Of a stretch of 64,000 nucleotides of DNA, positions 29,061 to 40,153 are shown piece after piece. The stretch's first letter is position 1; each line of letters starts with the position of its first letter. Source of the stretch: Candidatus Gastranaerophilales bacterium. GTDB taxonomy: Bacteria > Cyanobacteriota > Vampirovibrionia > Gastranaerophilales > Gastranaerophilaceae. A program made the translations under genes and the position numbers. Under the pieces are notes generated by a model. That model was not told the origin of the DNA, ran no database searches, and saw only the letters and a program-made list of their open reading frames with translations. The stretch spans positions 62,001-126,000 of the forward strand of contig CALUVL010000004.1 of NCBI GenBank assembly GCA_944324225.1, read 5' to 3'.

Positions 29061-29405
29061 ATGACATTAAGAAATGAAAGAGTCAGAAAAGAATTAATGA
29101 GGGATATTTCGGATATCTTAAGAAAAGAAATCCGGGGATTAGCCGGAGTAGTTTCTGTTTTGGATGTAGAAGTTTCTCATGACAATTCTTTTGCAAAAGT
29201 AATTTACAGTGTTCTGGGCAGTCCTGAACAGATTGAAAAGACAAAAGAAATTATAGAAAAAAGCACCCCGAAAGTAAGATACGAAGTCGGAAAAAGAATT
29301 CGTTTGCGCCTGACACCCGAGTTGAAATTTGTATATACAGATTCACTGGAAAAAGGTTCAAAGGTCAGCGAGATTATCGACAAAATTTCAAGAGGAGAAA
29401 TCTAG
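29061..29405 (+). CDS. rbfA: Ribosome-binding factor A
   Basis: A 114-residue KH-type protein that matures the 5' end of 16S rRNA in the 30S subunit. Signature elements are RNERVRKELMRDISDILRKE, VVSVLDVEVSHDNSFAKVIY and the C-terminal VRYEVGKRIRLRLTPELKFV. The region near KFVYTDSLEKGSKVSEIIDK closes the domain. AAGGAAT precedes the ATG. It sits in the usual order infB-rbfA-truB. Confidence 0.93.
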   Translation: MTLRNERVRKELMRDISDILRKEIRGLAGVVSVLDVEVSHDNSFAKVIYSVLGSPEQIEKTKEIIEKSTPKVRYEVGKRIRLRLTPELKFVYTDSLEKGSKVSEIIDKISRGEI

Positions 29406-29406
29406 G

Positions 29407-30324
29407 GTGGATACGGCGAGCCCTGAAGGTGCGCAGAATAAAGCGGCAGAGGTTTCTTCCGGTTCCTTGTTTGGTTTTTTGAATGTTCGAAAGCCTAAGA
29501 GCCTGACATCGCATGACGTTGTTTACAGGATTAGACGTGCGTCAAAAGTTAAACAGGTTGGCCACACCGGAACGCTCGATCCTTTTGCGGAAGGTGTTTT
29601 GCCTGTTTGTGTCGGAAAAGCAACACGATTGATTGAATACCTTGACGATGACAAAGAGTATATTGCAGTCGTAAAATTCGGGGTCGAAACTGATACTTAC
29701 GACCTTGACGGGCAGGTTTTGACGGTTTCTGATAAAAAGGTGTCTAAAGAGGAACTTGAAGCTGTTTTGCCTGAGTTCAGGGGCGAAATTATGCAGATGC
29801 CTCCAATGTATTCTGCAATTAAGGTTAAGGGTAAGAAGCTGTATGAATATGCCAGAAAAGGTCAGGATGTTGAGATTGCGCCAAGAAAAGTTTTTATAGA
29901 AAAACTTGAGTTGAAAAGTTTTGACTTTGAAAATCAAACGGCTGAAATCGTTGTAAAATGTTCAAAAGGTACATATATCAGATCAATTGCGCATGATATG
30001 GGACAGAAACTATTGTGCGGGGCGCATCTTGTAGGGCTCACAAGAACACAGGCCGGAAAATTCGGAATTGAATATGCTGTTGAACTTGATGAATTTCAAA
30101 GTGTTGACGATATAAAGAAATATCTAATAAATCCGGTTGTCATGCTTGATTATGAAAAAATTAACGTAACGGAAGATGAACACAAAAAAATTACTAACGG
30201 TATGCCCATCCTCAATAAGAATGATATTTTGAGCGGTCAAGTTGTAATTTTAATTTATAATGATATAATAAATGCAGTCGGACTAACCGATGGTAAAAAA
30301 ATTTTAATTAAGAAAGTATTCTGA
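29407..30324 (+). CDS. truB: tRNA pseudouridine(55) synthase
   Basis: Makes pseudouridine 55 in tRNA. I choose the GTG at 29407, one base after the rbfA stop and preceded by GAGGAG; the earlier in-frame ATG at 29329 lies inside rbfA. The 305-residue protein has FGFLNVRKPKSLTSHDVV, the catalytic loop GHTGTLDPFAEGVLPVCVGK with D58, and KGTYIRSIAHDMG in the second conserved block. A short PUA-like C-terminal domain is present (ITNGMPILNKNDILSGQVVI). Standard length. Confidence 0.94.
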   Translation: MDTASPEGAQNKAAEVSSGSLFGFLNVRKPKSLTSHDVVYRIRRASKVKQVGHTGTLDPFAEGVLPVCVGKATRLIEYLDDDKEYIAVVKFGVETDTYDLDGQVLTVSDKKVSKEELEAVLPEFRGEIMQMPPMYSAIKVKGKKLYEYARKGQDVEIAPRKVFIEKLELKSFDFENQTAEIVVKCSKGTYIRSIAHDMGQKLLCGAHLVGLTRTQAGKFGIEYAVELDEFQSVDDIKKYLINPVVMLDYEKINVTEDEHKKITNGMPILNKNDILSGQVVILIYNDIINAVGLTDGKKILIKKVF

Positions 30325-30326
30325 AA

Positions 30327-31229
30327 ATGAAAAAACAATTGGCGGTCTTTATATCTATACTATGCGGATTTTGCGGAAGCTTTAATACTGCTTATTCTAA
30401 TACCGCATCCGGATTTTCGTGTGTTGCTCCATATGATTTGTCATCATCATTCAGCAGTACTTTAAGCCGTTATACAGGCATAAATTTTCTGGGTTCAAAA
30501 GTTGCTGAACAGGTTTTGAAGTCACAAATTACCAAAAATGCTGACGGAAAATTCAACGTGGCTGTAAAATCATACAGTGCAAATGATTTAAAATCAGGTC
30601 GGTTTAAATCTATGGAAATTCACGGCAAAAATGTTGTGGCTGACGGAGTTCATTTTAGTTCAATGGATATTCAGACGCTTTGTGATTTTAATTACATTGT
30701 TTATGATGAGAAAAAATCAACAGCATTTTTTAAAGAAGATTTTCCTTTGAGTTTTGCAGTTACACTTTCAGAAGAAGACCTTAACAACACAATGAAAGAT
30801 GCCGGATATTTTGATCTTATAGAAAAAGTAAACGGTTTTGGCAAAGCTTTATCCTTGTTTGAGGTTGAATCAACGCAGGCAAAAATTAGAAATAACAGGT
30901 TTGTATATGTTTTTAATCTAAACGTTCCTGCCTTGAACTTTTTTGGAGTTTCCAAAAATTCAAAATTTTCGGTTGCACTCATGACAAATCTGCTTGTTGA
31001 CGAAGGCGAGATAATTTTGGACAATCCGCAGTTTGTAAATTCTTCAATGAAGGTGGATTTAGGCAGTCTTACAAAAGTTTTCAATTATCTTAATCCGTTA
31101 GAATATTCGCTCAAGGTAATGGAAAATAAAGATGCGATATTGAATGTCAGAAATGTAAATATAGTAAATGACAAAATCAATATAACGGGCATAATAAATG
31201 TACCAAAGGATGTACTAACACAATTATAA
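30327..31229 (+). CDS. LmeA/DUF2993-like secreted lipid-binding protein
   Basis: A 300-residue protein with a Sec signal peptide (MKKQLAVFISILCGFCGSF, cleaved near AYS). The mature part has the repeated beta-strand and helix pattern of DUF2993 proteins: SYSANDLKSGRFKSMEIHGK, VVADGVHFSSMDIQTLCDFN, and FPLSFAVTLSEEDLNNTMKD. Relatives bind phospholipids at the membrane; in cyanobacteria the family is widespread with no known role. It starts 2 bases after truB, so it is likely cotranscribed. Function inferred from family resemblance. Confidence 0.72.
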   Translation: MKKQLAVFISILCGFCGSFNTAYSNTASGFSCVAPYDLSSSFSSTLSRYTGINFLGSKVAEQVLKSQITKNADGKFNVAVKSYSANDLKSGRFKSMEIHGKNVVADGVHFSSMDIQTLCDFNYIVYDEKKSTAFFKEDFPLSFAVTLSEEDLNNTMKDAGYFDLIEKVNGFGKALSLFEVESTQAKIRNNRFVYVFNLNVPALNFFGVSKNSKFSVALMTNLLVDEGEIILDNPQFVNSSMKVDLGSLTKVFNYLNPLEYSLKVMENKDAILNVRNVNIVNDKINITGIINVPKDVLTQL

Positions 31230-31239
31230 GGAATAATCT

Positions 31240-31875
31240 ATGGGAAGACGCAAGAAGAAAAATACGGGAAGTAATATAGCCATAATTATTATAGGTATTC
31301 TTTTGACGGCTCTTGTTGCCTGCGGTGTATATATCGGATTGCAATACTGGTCGCCGGGTGATGAAATTGTAGATATTCCACCAAAGCCTTCAGTTCAGCT
31401 TCCTCCTGAAGATGTTCCCCAGCCACAGACAAAACCGGAACAGCCTAAGCAGGAAGAATATGTAAATATATTTTTTATAGGCAAAAATGAAAATAATGAA
31501 GAAGTTTATAGAGCCGTAAAGCGTGTTTATAATGAAAATGTGGACGGATCCAAGGTCAAATATGCAATAACGAGTCTTGTTCTGGGGCCGAAACCTGCAG
31601 AAAAAGCAAGCGGTGTTTATACTGAAATCCCCGCAAATACGCAGATTTTAGGGATTACCGAAAAGCCTGATAAAGTTATAATCAATTTGTCATCAGCTTT
31701 TGCGACCGGCGGCGGAACTGAAAGCGTTTATAAGCGTTTGTTCCAGCTGATAAAAACCGCAAAACGCAACACCGAAAAAGCAGTTTTTTTATATATCGAA
31801 GGACAGCAGGCTGATGTTATAGGCGGCGACGGAATCATGATTACGCAGCCGTTAAGTGAAAATTCTCTGGACTAA
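31240..31875 (+). CDS. GerMN-domain membrane-anchored protein
   Basis: A 211-residue protein: short basic N-terminus, membrane segment (NIAIIIIGILLTALVACGVY, about 11-30), a Pro/Gln-rich linker (PPEDVPQPQTKPEQPKQE) and a GerMN domain (VNIFFIGKNENNEEVYRAVK ... ITSLVLGPKPAEKASGVYTE ... VIINLSSAFATGGGTESVYK). GerMN domains occur in spore germination and in cell-envelope proteins and probably bind cell-wall parts. AAGGAATAATCT precedes the ATG. The gene lies in the same run as truB and the DUF2993 gene, 10 bases apart. Confidence 0.8.
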   Translation: MGRRKKKNTGSNIAIIIIGILLTALVACGVYIGLQYWSPGDEIVDIPPKPSVQLPPEDVPQPQTKPEQPKQEEYVNIFFIGKNENNEEVYRAVKRVYNENVDGSKVKYAITSLVLGPKPAEKASGVYTEIPANTQILGITEKPDKVIINLSSAFATGGGTESVYKRLFQLIKTAKRNTEKAVFLYIEGQQADVIGGDGIMITQPLSENSLD

Positions 31876-31878
31876 CCG

Positions 31879-32145
31879 ATGGAAAAAGATCTTGATTATT
31901 ATATGAACCTCAATTGGACCCTCATTGAGGGGGAAGATTTGGATTTTGAGGGCAAGCCATATCATTACGTGATGATAGAGGAAATTCCAAGTTTTTGTTT
32001 TTGTGCAAAGACAATTGAAAAAGCCCGTGAAAATTACAAAAAACAGCTTAAATTAACGTTGATGGTTATGCTGGAATCAAATGAGCATATTGTGGAACCG
32101 GGTGAAGAAAATGATGAGCCTGATTGGGAAAGTTTGTGCCCGTAA
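31879..32145 (+). CDS. HicB-like solitary antitoxin-fold protein
   Basis: An 88-residue protein. The core YHYVMIEEIPSFCFCAKTIE, then KARENYKKQLKLTLMVMLES, then EHIVEP reproduces the HicB pattern (strand, 'Y-x-x-I-P-x-x', helix, then a Pro-containing end). No HicA-like toxin is beside it and no DNA-binding domain is present. It starts 3 bases after the GerMN gene's stop and faces the GntR-repeat gene tail-to-tail. Either an orphan antitoxin or a fold relative with another role. Confidence 0.6.
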   Translation: MEKDLDYYMNLNWTLIEGEDLDFEGKPYHYVMIEEIPSFCFCAKTIEKARENYKKQLKLTLMVMLESNEHIVEPGEENDEPDWESLCP

Positions 32146-32149
32146 ATAT

Positions 32150-33277
32150 TTAGTTTTTGTAAGTTTCTGCGTACTTCGGGTTGACCGCAAGCCATTTGAA
32201 TGCTTGAGTGTCTGTTTCAGGGATATCTATTACAAAAGTTCCGCCGTATCTGCCTCTTGAAAATGTCAGATAACCTTCTGATGCAAGGTTTTTGAAAGCC
32301 TTTCTTATTGTATTCGGGCTTAAATCCATCTCTTTTGACAGTGCCATAATTGATGGGAGCCTGTCCCCTATTGAATAATTTTCACTGATGATTCTTTTTA
32401 TATGATTTTGAGTCCGTTCGTAATAATAAAAGGCTGTTTCCTGAGCTTTTGCAAAAATAGAGGTTTCAATCCCAGTGTTGACGGTGTTGTCATAAGGCAT
32501 TCTGATGACGGATGTGCCGTATCGTCCGCGTCTGGGGAGCAGGATTCCATCCTGAATTAATGTTTGCAGAGCGTCATGAATCGTTTTTATGCTTACATTA
32601 AACTGTTTTGCAAGTTTAAAGTGTGGTGGCATTTTGTCACCTGTTTTCAGGTTGTTTGTTATGTAATTTTTTAAATCAGCTTCAACTTTTTTTACTAAAG
32701 TTTTTTGTTCCGTGTAGTCATCAGTGATTGAAAACTTGTTGTTTTTAACGATCCAGCCTGTATGATGCGAATTTTTGTATTGATGTTCCAGAATTCCTTC
32801 ACTACATAAATTTTCTAGTGCCAGACGTGTTGTATTAAAAGAGGCTGATATTGCTTTTGATATATTTCTGGAAGAAGGCAGAATTACTCCTGTTTTGAAT
32901 TTGTTTTCTATTATAAATTTCTTTAAATCATTAATTGCTTTTTCTCGTTTTGATGTAAGTTTACGGATTTCTGATGCCGAATTTTTCTCTTTTACAACAG
33001 TTCCGATACATTGTTTGGATTCAACATAGCCAAGGTCTTCAGTTAATCTGAGAGCGTTCTGGATAGTGCCCGTGCTGACTCCAAGGTGAAAAGCCAGCTC
33101 AGGTTTAGATGGTATAAGATAGCCTGCTGATATTTTACCGGATTGCAAATCATGTTCAATCCAATCTATAATCCATTTGGAAATGGTTGAAGCTTTCGAA
33201 CTTTCTGTGTTTTTCAAATCAGGTAACTCAAGGTCTATATCACTGATTTGTATTTGTTTCAGACTTTTTTTCTGCAT
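32150..33277 (-). CDS. Regulator made of four tandem GntR-type winged helices
   Basis: A 375-residue protein that consists almost wholly of GntR-like winged-helix repeats, at about residues 32-96, 111-177, 197-259 and 285-351. Each has the helix-turn-helix of the type 'LA..f.vS..Ti..AL..L...G.l' and then a wing; examples are LAFHLGVSTGTIQNALRLTE, LAKQFNVSIKTIHDALQTLI and LSKEMDLSPNTIRKAFKNLA. Repeats 3 and 4 share a GRYG wing tip. No effector-binding (FCD, UTRA or aminotransferase) domain is visible. AAAGGTAG precedes the ATG. Targets unknown. Tail-to-tail with the HicB-like gene. Confidence 0.8.
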   Translation of the reverse strand: MQKKSLKQIQISDIDLELPDLKNTESSKASTISKWIIDWIEHDLQSGKISAGYLIPSKPELAFHLGVSTGTIQNALRLTEDLGYVESKQCIGTVVKEKNSASEIRKLTSKREKAINDLKKFIIENKFKTGVILPSSRNISKAISASFNTTRLALENLCSEGILEHQYKNSHHTGWIVKNNKFSITDDYTEQKTLVKKVEADLKNYITNNLKTGDKMPPHFKLAKQFNVSIKTIHDALQTLIQDGILLPRRGRYGTSVIRMPYDNTVNTGIETSIFAKAQETAFYYYERTQNHIKRIISENYSIGDRLPSIMALSKEMDLSPNTIRKAFKNLASEGYLTFSRGRYGGTFVIDIPETDTQAFKWLAVNPKYAETYKN

Positions 33278-33401
33278 ACACTACCTTTTTTAATTGTTTT
33301 AATGATACACTATTTATAAAAAAACATCAAGGAAAAATTTTGCTGTTTTGTAAAAAAATTGTAATTATCCATTAAAACGTATATACAAATAGAATAAATT
33401 T

Positions 33402-33515
33402 GTCATTGCGAGCCGAAGGCGAAGCAATCCAGCTGATTAACACGTCATCCTGAGGCTTTAGCCGAAGGATCTTCTAAAAATTTAAGTGGATTCTTCGCTC
33501 TGCTCAGAATGACGT
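33402..33515. repeat. Dispersed palindromic repeat block
   Basis: GTCATTGCGAGCCGAAGGCG, then CAATCCAGCTGATTAA, then GTCATCCTGAGGCTTTAGCC and the inverted GCTCTGCTCAGAATGACG. Long matches to the block at 10532. The rest of 33278-33630 holds no gene; its 3' end carries the tmk promoter. Confidence 0.75.
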
Positions 33516-33618
33516 AAAAAAAAAACTAAAAAGCCGGATTCTTTCGGGTAAAATCCAAAAAATAACTGTTAGAGGAATAATCAACTAAAAAGATGGTTTT
33601 ATAACATATAAGACAGCT

Positions 33619-33624
33619 TATAAT
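33619..33624 (+). promoter_or_regulatory. tmk -10 box, 6 nt from ATG
   Basis: TATAAT at 33619-33624 stands 6 bases before the tmk ATG and no Shine-Dalgarno is present. A leaderless transcript is likely. Confidence 0.55.
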
Positions 33625-33630
33625 AATTAT

Positions 33631-34248
33631 ATGCAAAGAGGTTTATTTATAACTTTTGAAGGTGCTGACGGTTGCGGAAAGACAACCCAGATAAAGCTCT
33701 TAAAAGAATATCTTGAAAAATCTGGATACGAAGTTGTTTTGACACGGGAACCTGGTGCTAAAGGTTTGGGTGAAAAAATCAGAGAAATTCTTTTGAATTA
33801 CGACGGAATTGTGTCTGACCGTTGCGAGTCATTTTTGTTTCTGGCAGACAGAGCACAAAATATTGATATTATTGTAAAACCTGCTGTTAGAGAAGGAAAA
33901 ATTGTTTTATGTGACAGGCATATTGATTCTACTGTTGCATATCAAGGTTACGGCCGAGGGCTTGATCTGGAGAGAATTAATAAACTCAACAAGCTTGCAA
34001 CTGACGGAAAAATGCCTGATTTGACTATTGTTTTTGATATTGATGTTGAAACTTCAATGAAAAGAGTTGGCAAAAAAAAAGATCGTATGGAACGGGCCGG
34101 TGTAGAATTTCATAACCGTGTGCGAAACGGCTATCTTGAAATTGCTAAAAATGAGCCGGAGCGTGTTAAAGTTGTGGACGGCACAATGTCTGTTGAAGAA
34201 GTTTTTGAAAAGGTTAAAAATACAATTAATAAAACTTTACAAAAATAG
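33631..34248 (+). CDS. tmk: Thymidylate kinase
   Basis: Phosphorylates dTMP to dTDP. A 205-residue protein with P-loop FEGADGCGKTT at residues 9-19, TREPGAKGLGEKIREILL in the substrate site, and the DRHIDSTVAYQGYGRGLD motif with DRH in place of the frequent DRY/DRF. A LID region follows (VGKKKDRMERAGVEFHNRVR). Full length. It has an apparently leaderless start, directly behind TATAAT. The next gene is 59 bases away and begins with its own Shine-Dalgarno. Confidence 0.95.
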   Translation: MQRGLFITFEGADGCGKTTQIKLLKEYLEKSGYEVVLTREPGAKGLGEKIREILLNYDGIVSDRCESFLFLADRAQNIDIIVKPAVREGKIVLCDRHIDSTVAYQGYGRGLDLERINKLNKLATDGKMPDLTIVFDIDVETSMKRVGKKKDRMERAGVEFHNRVRNGYLEIAKNEPERVKVVDGTMSVEEVFEKVKNTINKTLQK

Positions 34249-34307
34249 CAAAAATTAAAATTCATTGTTTTAAGATAACCAAAGCAGTAATTGTGAGGTT
34301 AGTTTTT

Positions 34308-34823
34308 ATGAATTATGATGTATCAATGACCCCTATAGCAAAAAGACCTTCTGAAAAATCAAGACGTGTAGGTGCAACATTGATGGGCGGAATGCTCGGT
34401 ATGACCTGTTATTATCTTCCCATAAGCAAGGATACTTTTGTAAACTCTGCATTTAGGGTCACGAGAAAGAATGCTGAAAAAGATATTAAAACTTTGACTT
34501 TGGCAGCAGAAGAAATTTCTAAAAACAAACTTTCTGAAGAAAACCGAATTATTTTAAAAGAAATGAGTGTGGCAGAGAATTTGTCTGCAATTAGTGAAAA
34601 ATGCAAAGAATTAAAAGAAAGTATAACCGATCCTGATACTGTGAAAAATTTGAAAAAATCTTTTGCCGATAACTTTAAGAAGTATAAAAAAGATGCAAGC
34701 CTTATGGATTCGGTCACATCAAAAGCAATGAGTAACATAAAATGGAACGGTTTTAAATGGGGTATGGGAATCGGAGCTGTTTTAGGCGCAGCCTTAAGCC
34801 TTATTACTGCAAAAGAACAGTAA
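34308..34823 (+). CDS. Hypothetical membrane protein
   Basis: A 171-residue protein from the ATG at 34308 (GAGGT 9 bases upstream). Two hydrophobic stretches flank a charged helical middle: GATLMGGMLGMTCYYLPI near the N-terminus and GMGIGAVLGAALSLITA at the C-terminus. The middle is Lys/Glu/Ser-rich and probably coiled. Gly-rich membrane segments at both ends and no signal peptide resemble the two unknown proteins at 58406 and 59204. I do not recognise a family. Confidence 0.6.
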   Translation: MNYDVSMTPIAKRPSEKSRRVGATLMGGMLGMTCYYLPISKDTFVNSAFRVTRKNAEKDIKTLTLAAEEISKNKLSEENRIILKEMSVAENLSAISEKCKELKESITDPDTVKNLKKSFADNFKKYKKDASLMDSVTSKAMSNIKWNGFKWGMGIGAVLGAALSLITAKEQ

Positions 34824-34827
34824 TAAT

Positions 34828-35481
34828 TTAGATGTTGAATTCTGCCTGTTGGCCGATTTCAAATAGATTTTTCGGGTTGTTTATTACATCTATTACTCTG
34901 AAATCTTTGAATGTAGAAATCTGTTTTATGTTTTCCGGATGTTTATAGTTTTCTCTGGCAAGAATGGCACCGACAATAGCTTCCAGTTGAGCCACCGGCA
35001 TCATATTTGCCGGAATATCCTCAAATCCCCACTCATACTTCAGTGCCTGCTGAAGAAATTTGCAATCAGCAGGTGAACGTTCCTTGTAACAGGAATTCAG
35101 GTGCAGACTCTGGCGGGTAAGATAAAGTTCAAACCTGTTCACAATGGCACCTTTTTCAGTTAAAGATTTGAAATATTCTGAGCCTCTTGTTGTGTACCTT
35201 TGTGTCCAGTTATCACGGTTCGGCATATGAGTGTTTGAAGATACAAGCTGATAAGGTTTTGATAATATCCGCCACTTTCCGTTAAGCATTGTTTTATCCC
35301 AGGCTAATGACACGCAGATTTCGCTGTCTGCTGTAGATGAAAAATTATCAAAAAAATACATAATGTCGTTCATTTTAAAAAGTTTATCGACAAAAATTAT
35401 GTTGTTAAAATCATCTATTATCGCAACTCCCGTGTCGACGCTTGAAGTTGCTGCAAGTGAAAGACCTATGTAATATTTCAT
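34828..35481 (-). CDS. Hypothetical protein, possible RNase H-like (DUF429-type) fold
   Basis: A 217-residue protein. The start MKYYIGLSLAATSSVDTGVA, then IIDDFNNIIFVDKL looks like the first strand pair of an RNase H-like fold ('GIDl...g.avid'). A later conserved region, SSNTHMPNRDNWTQRYTTRG, contains R/D/N residues, and the C-terminal part has MMPVAQLEAIVGAILARENY. DUF429 nucleases have a similar plan, but the active-site acids are not clear. AAAGGAGAA precedes the ATG. Convergent with 34308. Confidence 0.45.
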   Translation of the reverse strand: MKYYIGLSLAATSSVDTGVAIIDDFNNIIFVDKLFKMNDIMYFFDNFSSTADSEICVSLAWDKTMLNGKWRILSKPYQLVSSNTHMPNRDNWTQRYTTRGSEYFKSLTEKGAIVNRFELYLTRQSLHLNSCYKERSPADCKFLQQALKYEWGFEDIPANMMPVAQLEAIVGAILARENYKHPENIKQISTFKDFRVIDVINNPKNLFEIGQQAEFNI

Positions 35482-35521
35482 CTGAGAAATTCTCCTTTAC
35501 TTTTTAGAAGGGGAAGATTAG

Positions 35522-35839
35522 TTAATTTGTGCAAAGTTTTAATGAAATTACGCCTGTGATGATTATGATTACGGAAAGAATTTTCGGAACCGTGCAGGCT
35601 TCTCCAAAACAGTAGATCCCGATTATTGTAATCAAAACCATTCCAATTGCGCCCCAGATTGCATAAGCAACACTGACGTCAATTGTTTTTAGCGCGAATG
35701 TTAGAAAAGTGAAACTTCCGGCATAAGCAGCAAACATCACTATTGACGGAATTAAATTCGCAAATCCGTTTGACATTTTCATCATTGAAGTTCCGAAAAC
35801 TTCAAATAAAATTGCTAGAACAAGGTATATCCAGCCCAT
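35522..35839 (-). CDS. Small multidrug resistance (SMR) transporter
   Basis: A 105-residue protein with four membrane helices. The essential membrane Glu is E13 in LVLAILFEVFGTSMMKMSNG, as in EmrE/QacC. Further SMR marks are AYAIWGAIGMVLITIIGIYC and the final helix with SVIIIITGVISLKL. SMR proteins form dimers that exchange protons for cations, including quaternary ammonium or guanidinium. The substrate here is not determined. It lies 8 bases downstream of map, so the two may be cotranscribed. Confidence 0.93.
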   Translation of the reverse strand: MGWIYLVLAILFEVFGTSMMKMSNGFANLIPSIVMFAAYAGSFTFLTFALKTIDVSVAYAIWGAIGMVLITIIGIYCFGEACTVPKILSVIIIITGVISLKLCTN

Positions 35840-35847
35840 TTTTTCAC

Positions 35848-36600
35848 CTATGCCATAAGCTGTGTAATAATCAGCGGTTCATCTTCAGTTACAAGAACCG
35901 TATGCTCAAAGTGAGCTGACGGCTGTTTATCGGTTGTCGAAACAGTCCATTCATCATCTGCAACAACAACGTCATCACCTCCAAGGTTTAGCATCGGCTC
36001 AATTGCGATAGCGTAACCGTGTTTTAGTGGAGTATGGTTGCCTACGCTGTAGTTGAACAAAAACGGTTCTTCGTGCATTTCATGACCAACTCCGTGGCCG
36101 CCATACTGGCGGACAATTCCGAGTTTTTCACGGTTAGCAACTCTTTCTATAGCTTTTGAAACATCATCAAGGACATTGCCTTCCCGCATTTGTTTGATGC
36201 CTTCAAAAAGGGCTTCTTCTGTTGTATTTAAAAGTCTTTGGAGTTCCGGAGTTATTTTTCCGACAGGATAAGTCCAGGCGCCATCGCCTACCATTCCGCC
36301 GTAAGTTGCCCCGACATCTATTGAGATAATATCGCCTTCTTTTACTTTTACATTTTCATGCGGAATCCCGTGTACAACCTGTTCGTTAATGGAGGCACAG
36401 ATTGATGCCGGAAAACCTGCATAACCTAAGAATGTCGGAATTGCTCTGTTTTCTTTAATTATCCTGTATGCAATGTCGTCCAGTTCTTTTGTGCTTATGC
36501 CGGGTTCAATAACTTCTCTCATCTTTTGATGAACAAGAGCCACAATGTGGCCGGCATGGCGCATACGTTTAATTTCATCTCTTGATTTTTTGTGTATCAT
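35848..36600 (-). CDS. map: Methionine aminopeptidase, type I
   Basis: Removes the initiator methionine. A 250-residue protein with metal ligands in ISIDVGATYGGMVGDGAWT (two Asp), GGHGVGHEMHEEPF (His), AIEPM (Glu) and FEHTVLVTE (last Glu region). SINEQVVHGIP contains the conserved active-site His. It lacks an N-terminal SH3/zinc extension, so it is class Ia. No clear Shine-Dalgarno before the ATG. It is followed closely by the SMR gene and preceded by adk on the same strand, as in many bacteria. Confidence 0.96.
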   Translation of the reverse strand: MIHKKSRDEIKRMRHAGHIVALVHQKMREVIEPGISTKELDDIAYRIIKENRAIPTFLGYAGFPASICASINEQVVHGIPHENVKVKEGDIISIDVGATYGGMVGDGAWTYPVGKITPELQRLLNTTEEALFEGIKQMREGNVLDDVSKAIERVANREKLGIVRQYGGHGVGHEMHEEPFLFNYSVGNHTPLKHGYAIAIEPMLNLGGDDVVVADDEWTVSTTDKQPSAHFEHTVLVTEDEPLIITQLMA

Positions 36601-36735
36601 AATATCGTTTACAAAATACTTTGCCGGGCGATTTTATACCGCTTTATCAAACAAATGCACATATGTTTTGTTTTACTTTTGATTTTTCTCCGGCATTTGT
36701 TTAACCCTGCTGTTTTTGTACCTTTCTTTATGTTT

Positions 36736-37398
36736 TTACTTAATTACATCCAGCAGACGTTCCCAGACTTCGTCTATAGTTCCGTTTGCATCTATAGTTC
36801 TTAAAACACCTTTGTTTTTGTAGTAGTCAATCAGGGGTGCTGTTTCGTGGTTGTAAGTGTCAAAGCGGGCCTGAGCAACTTCTCTTGTGTCGTCTTTGCG
36901 CTGAACAAGTTCTGCACCGTCTTTGTCACAGTGTCCTTCTGTTTTTGGAGGTTTGAATTCAAGGTTGTAAATTTCTCCGCAAACAGGGCAGGAACGTCTG
37001 TTTACAATTCTTTCCACAAGAATATTTGTATCAATGTCAAAATAAATTGCCCTGAAATCAACATCATTATTATCGGAGTTAATTTCCTGATTAATTATTT
37101 CAAGTTTTTCAGCCTGTTCAAGACTTCTCGGGTATCCGTCAAGGATGTAACCGTTTTTGCAGTCATCTTTTGAAAGTCTGTTTTTGATAATCTTTGCAAC
37201 CAGATCTGCCGGTACAAGCTGGCCTTTATCAATGAATTTTTTTGCTTCAATGCCGGCATCTGTACCTTCCTGAATTTCGTGTCTTAAAAGAGATCCGGTA
37301 TCAACGTGCGGAAATTTTAAATATTCGGCAAGTTTGTTAGTCTGAGTTCCTTTTCCGCAGGCCGGAGGTCCTAAAAATATAAGTTCTTTTTTTGTCAT
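36736..37398 (-). CDS. adk: Adenylate kinase
   Basis: Interconverts ATP+AMP and 2 ADP. Start at the ATG at 37398, with GAGAGA upstream, giving 220 residues; a longer in-frame ATG adds 10 unlikely residues. P-loop GPPACGKGT is at 10-18, the AMP-binding DTGSLLRHEI follows, and DGYPRSLEQAEKL is the typical motif. The LID has the zinc pattern CPVC ... CDKD, i.e. three Cys plus Asp as in Bacillus adenylate kinase. Oriented with map in the adk-map order. Confidence 0.95.
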   Translation of the reverse strand: MTKKELIFLGPPACGKGTQTNKLAEYLKFPHVDTGSLLRHEIQEGTDAGIEAKKFIDKGQLVPADLVAKIIKNRLSKDDCKNGYILDGYPRSLEQAEKLEIINQEINSDNNDVDFRAIYFDIDTNILVERIVNRRSCPVCGEIYNLEFKPPKTEGHCDKDGAELVQRKDDTREVAQARFDTYNHETAPLIDYYKNKGVLRTIDANGTIDEVWERLLDVIK

Positions 37399-37512
37399 TA
37401 TCAATCTCTCTTTCGTATTATTATACAATAATTTTACATCAAGAATGGTTTGATTTCAAGAAATAATCTTTATATTGAGCTTTTTTGCTATTTGCGCTAA
37501 ATCATTAAAAAT

Positions 37513-37538
37513 AAAAGAGCCTTTTTAAAGGCCCTTTT
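37513..37538 (-). terminator. gyrB terminator
   Basis: Stem AAAAGGGCCTTT / AAAGGCTCTTTT on the minus strand (one G-T/A-C mismatch), with T-rich flank, immediately after the gyrB stop. Confidence 0.75.
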
Positions 37539-37540
37539 TA

Positions 37541-40096
<2,556 letters not shown>

Positions 40097-40153
40097 TTAA
40101 TTCGTCTAATATCCTTGATAATATTGTAACATAAACATATTGAAATGACAAAA

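Noticed and set aside
29329-29406. Earlier ATG for truB
   Set aside because: It lies within rbfA in another frame; the GTG at 29407 has GAGGAG upstream and gives the standard length.
31879-32145. Complete HicAB toxin-antitoxin system
   Set aside because: No HicA-sized toxin frame lies on either side.
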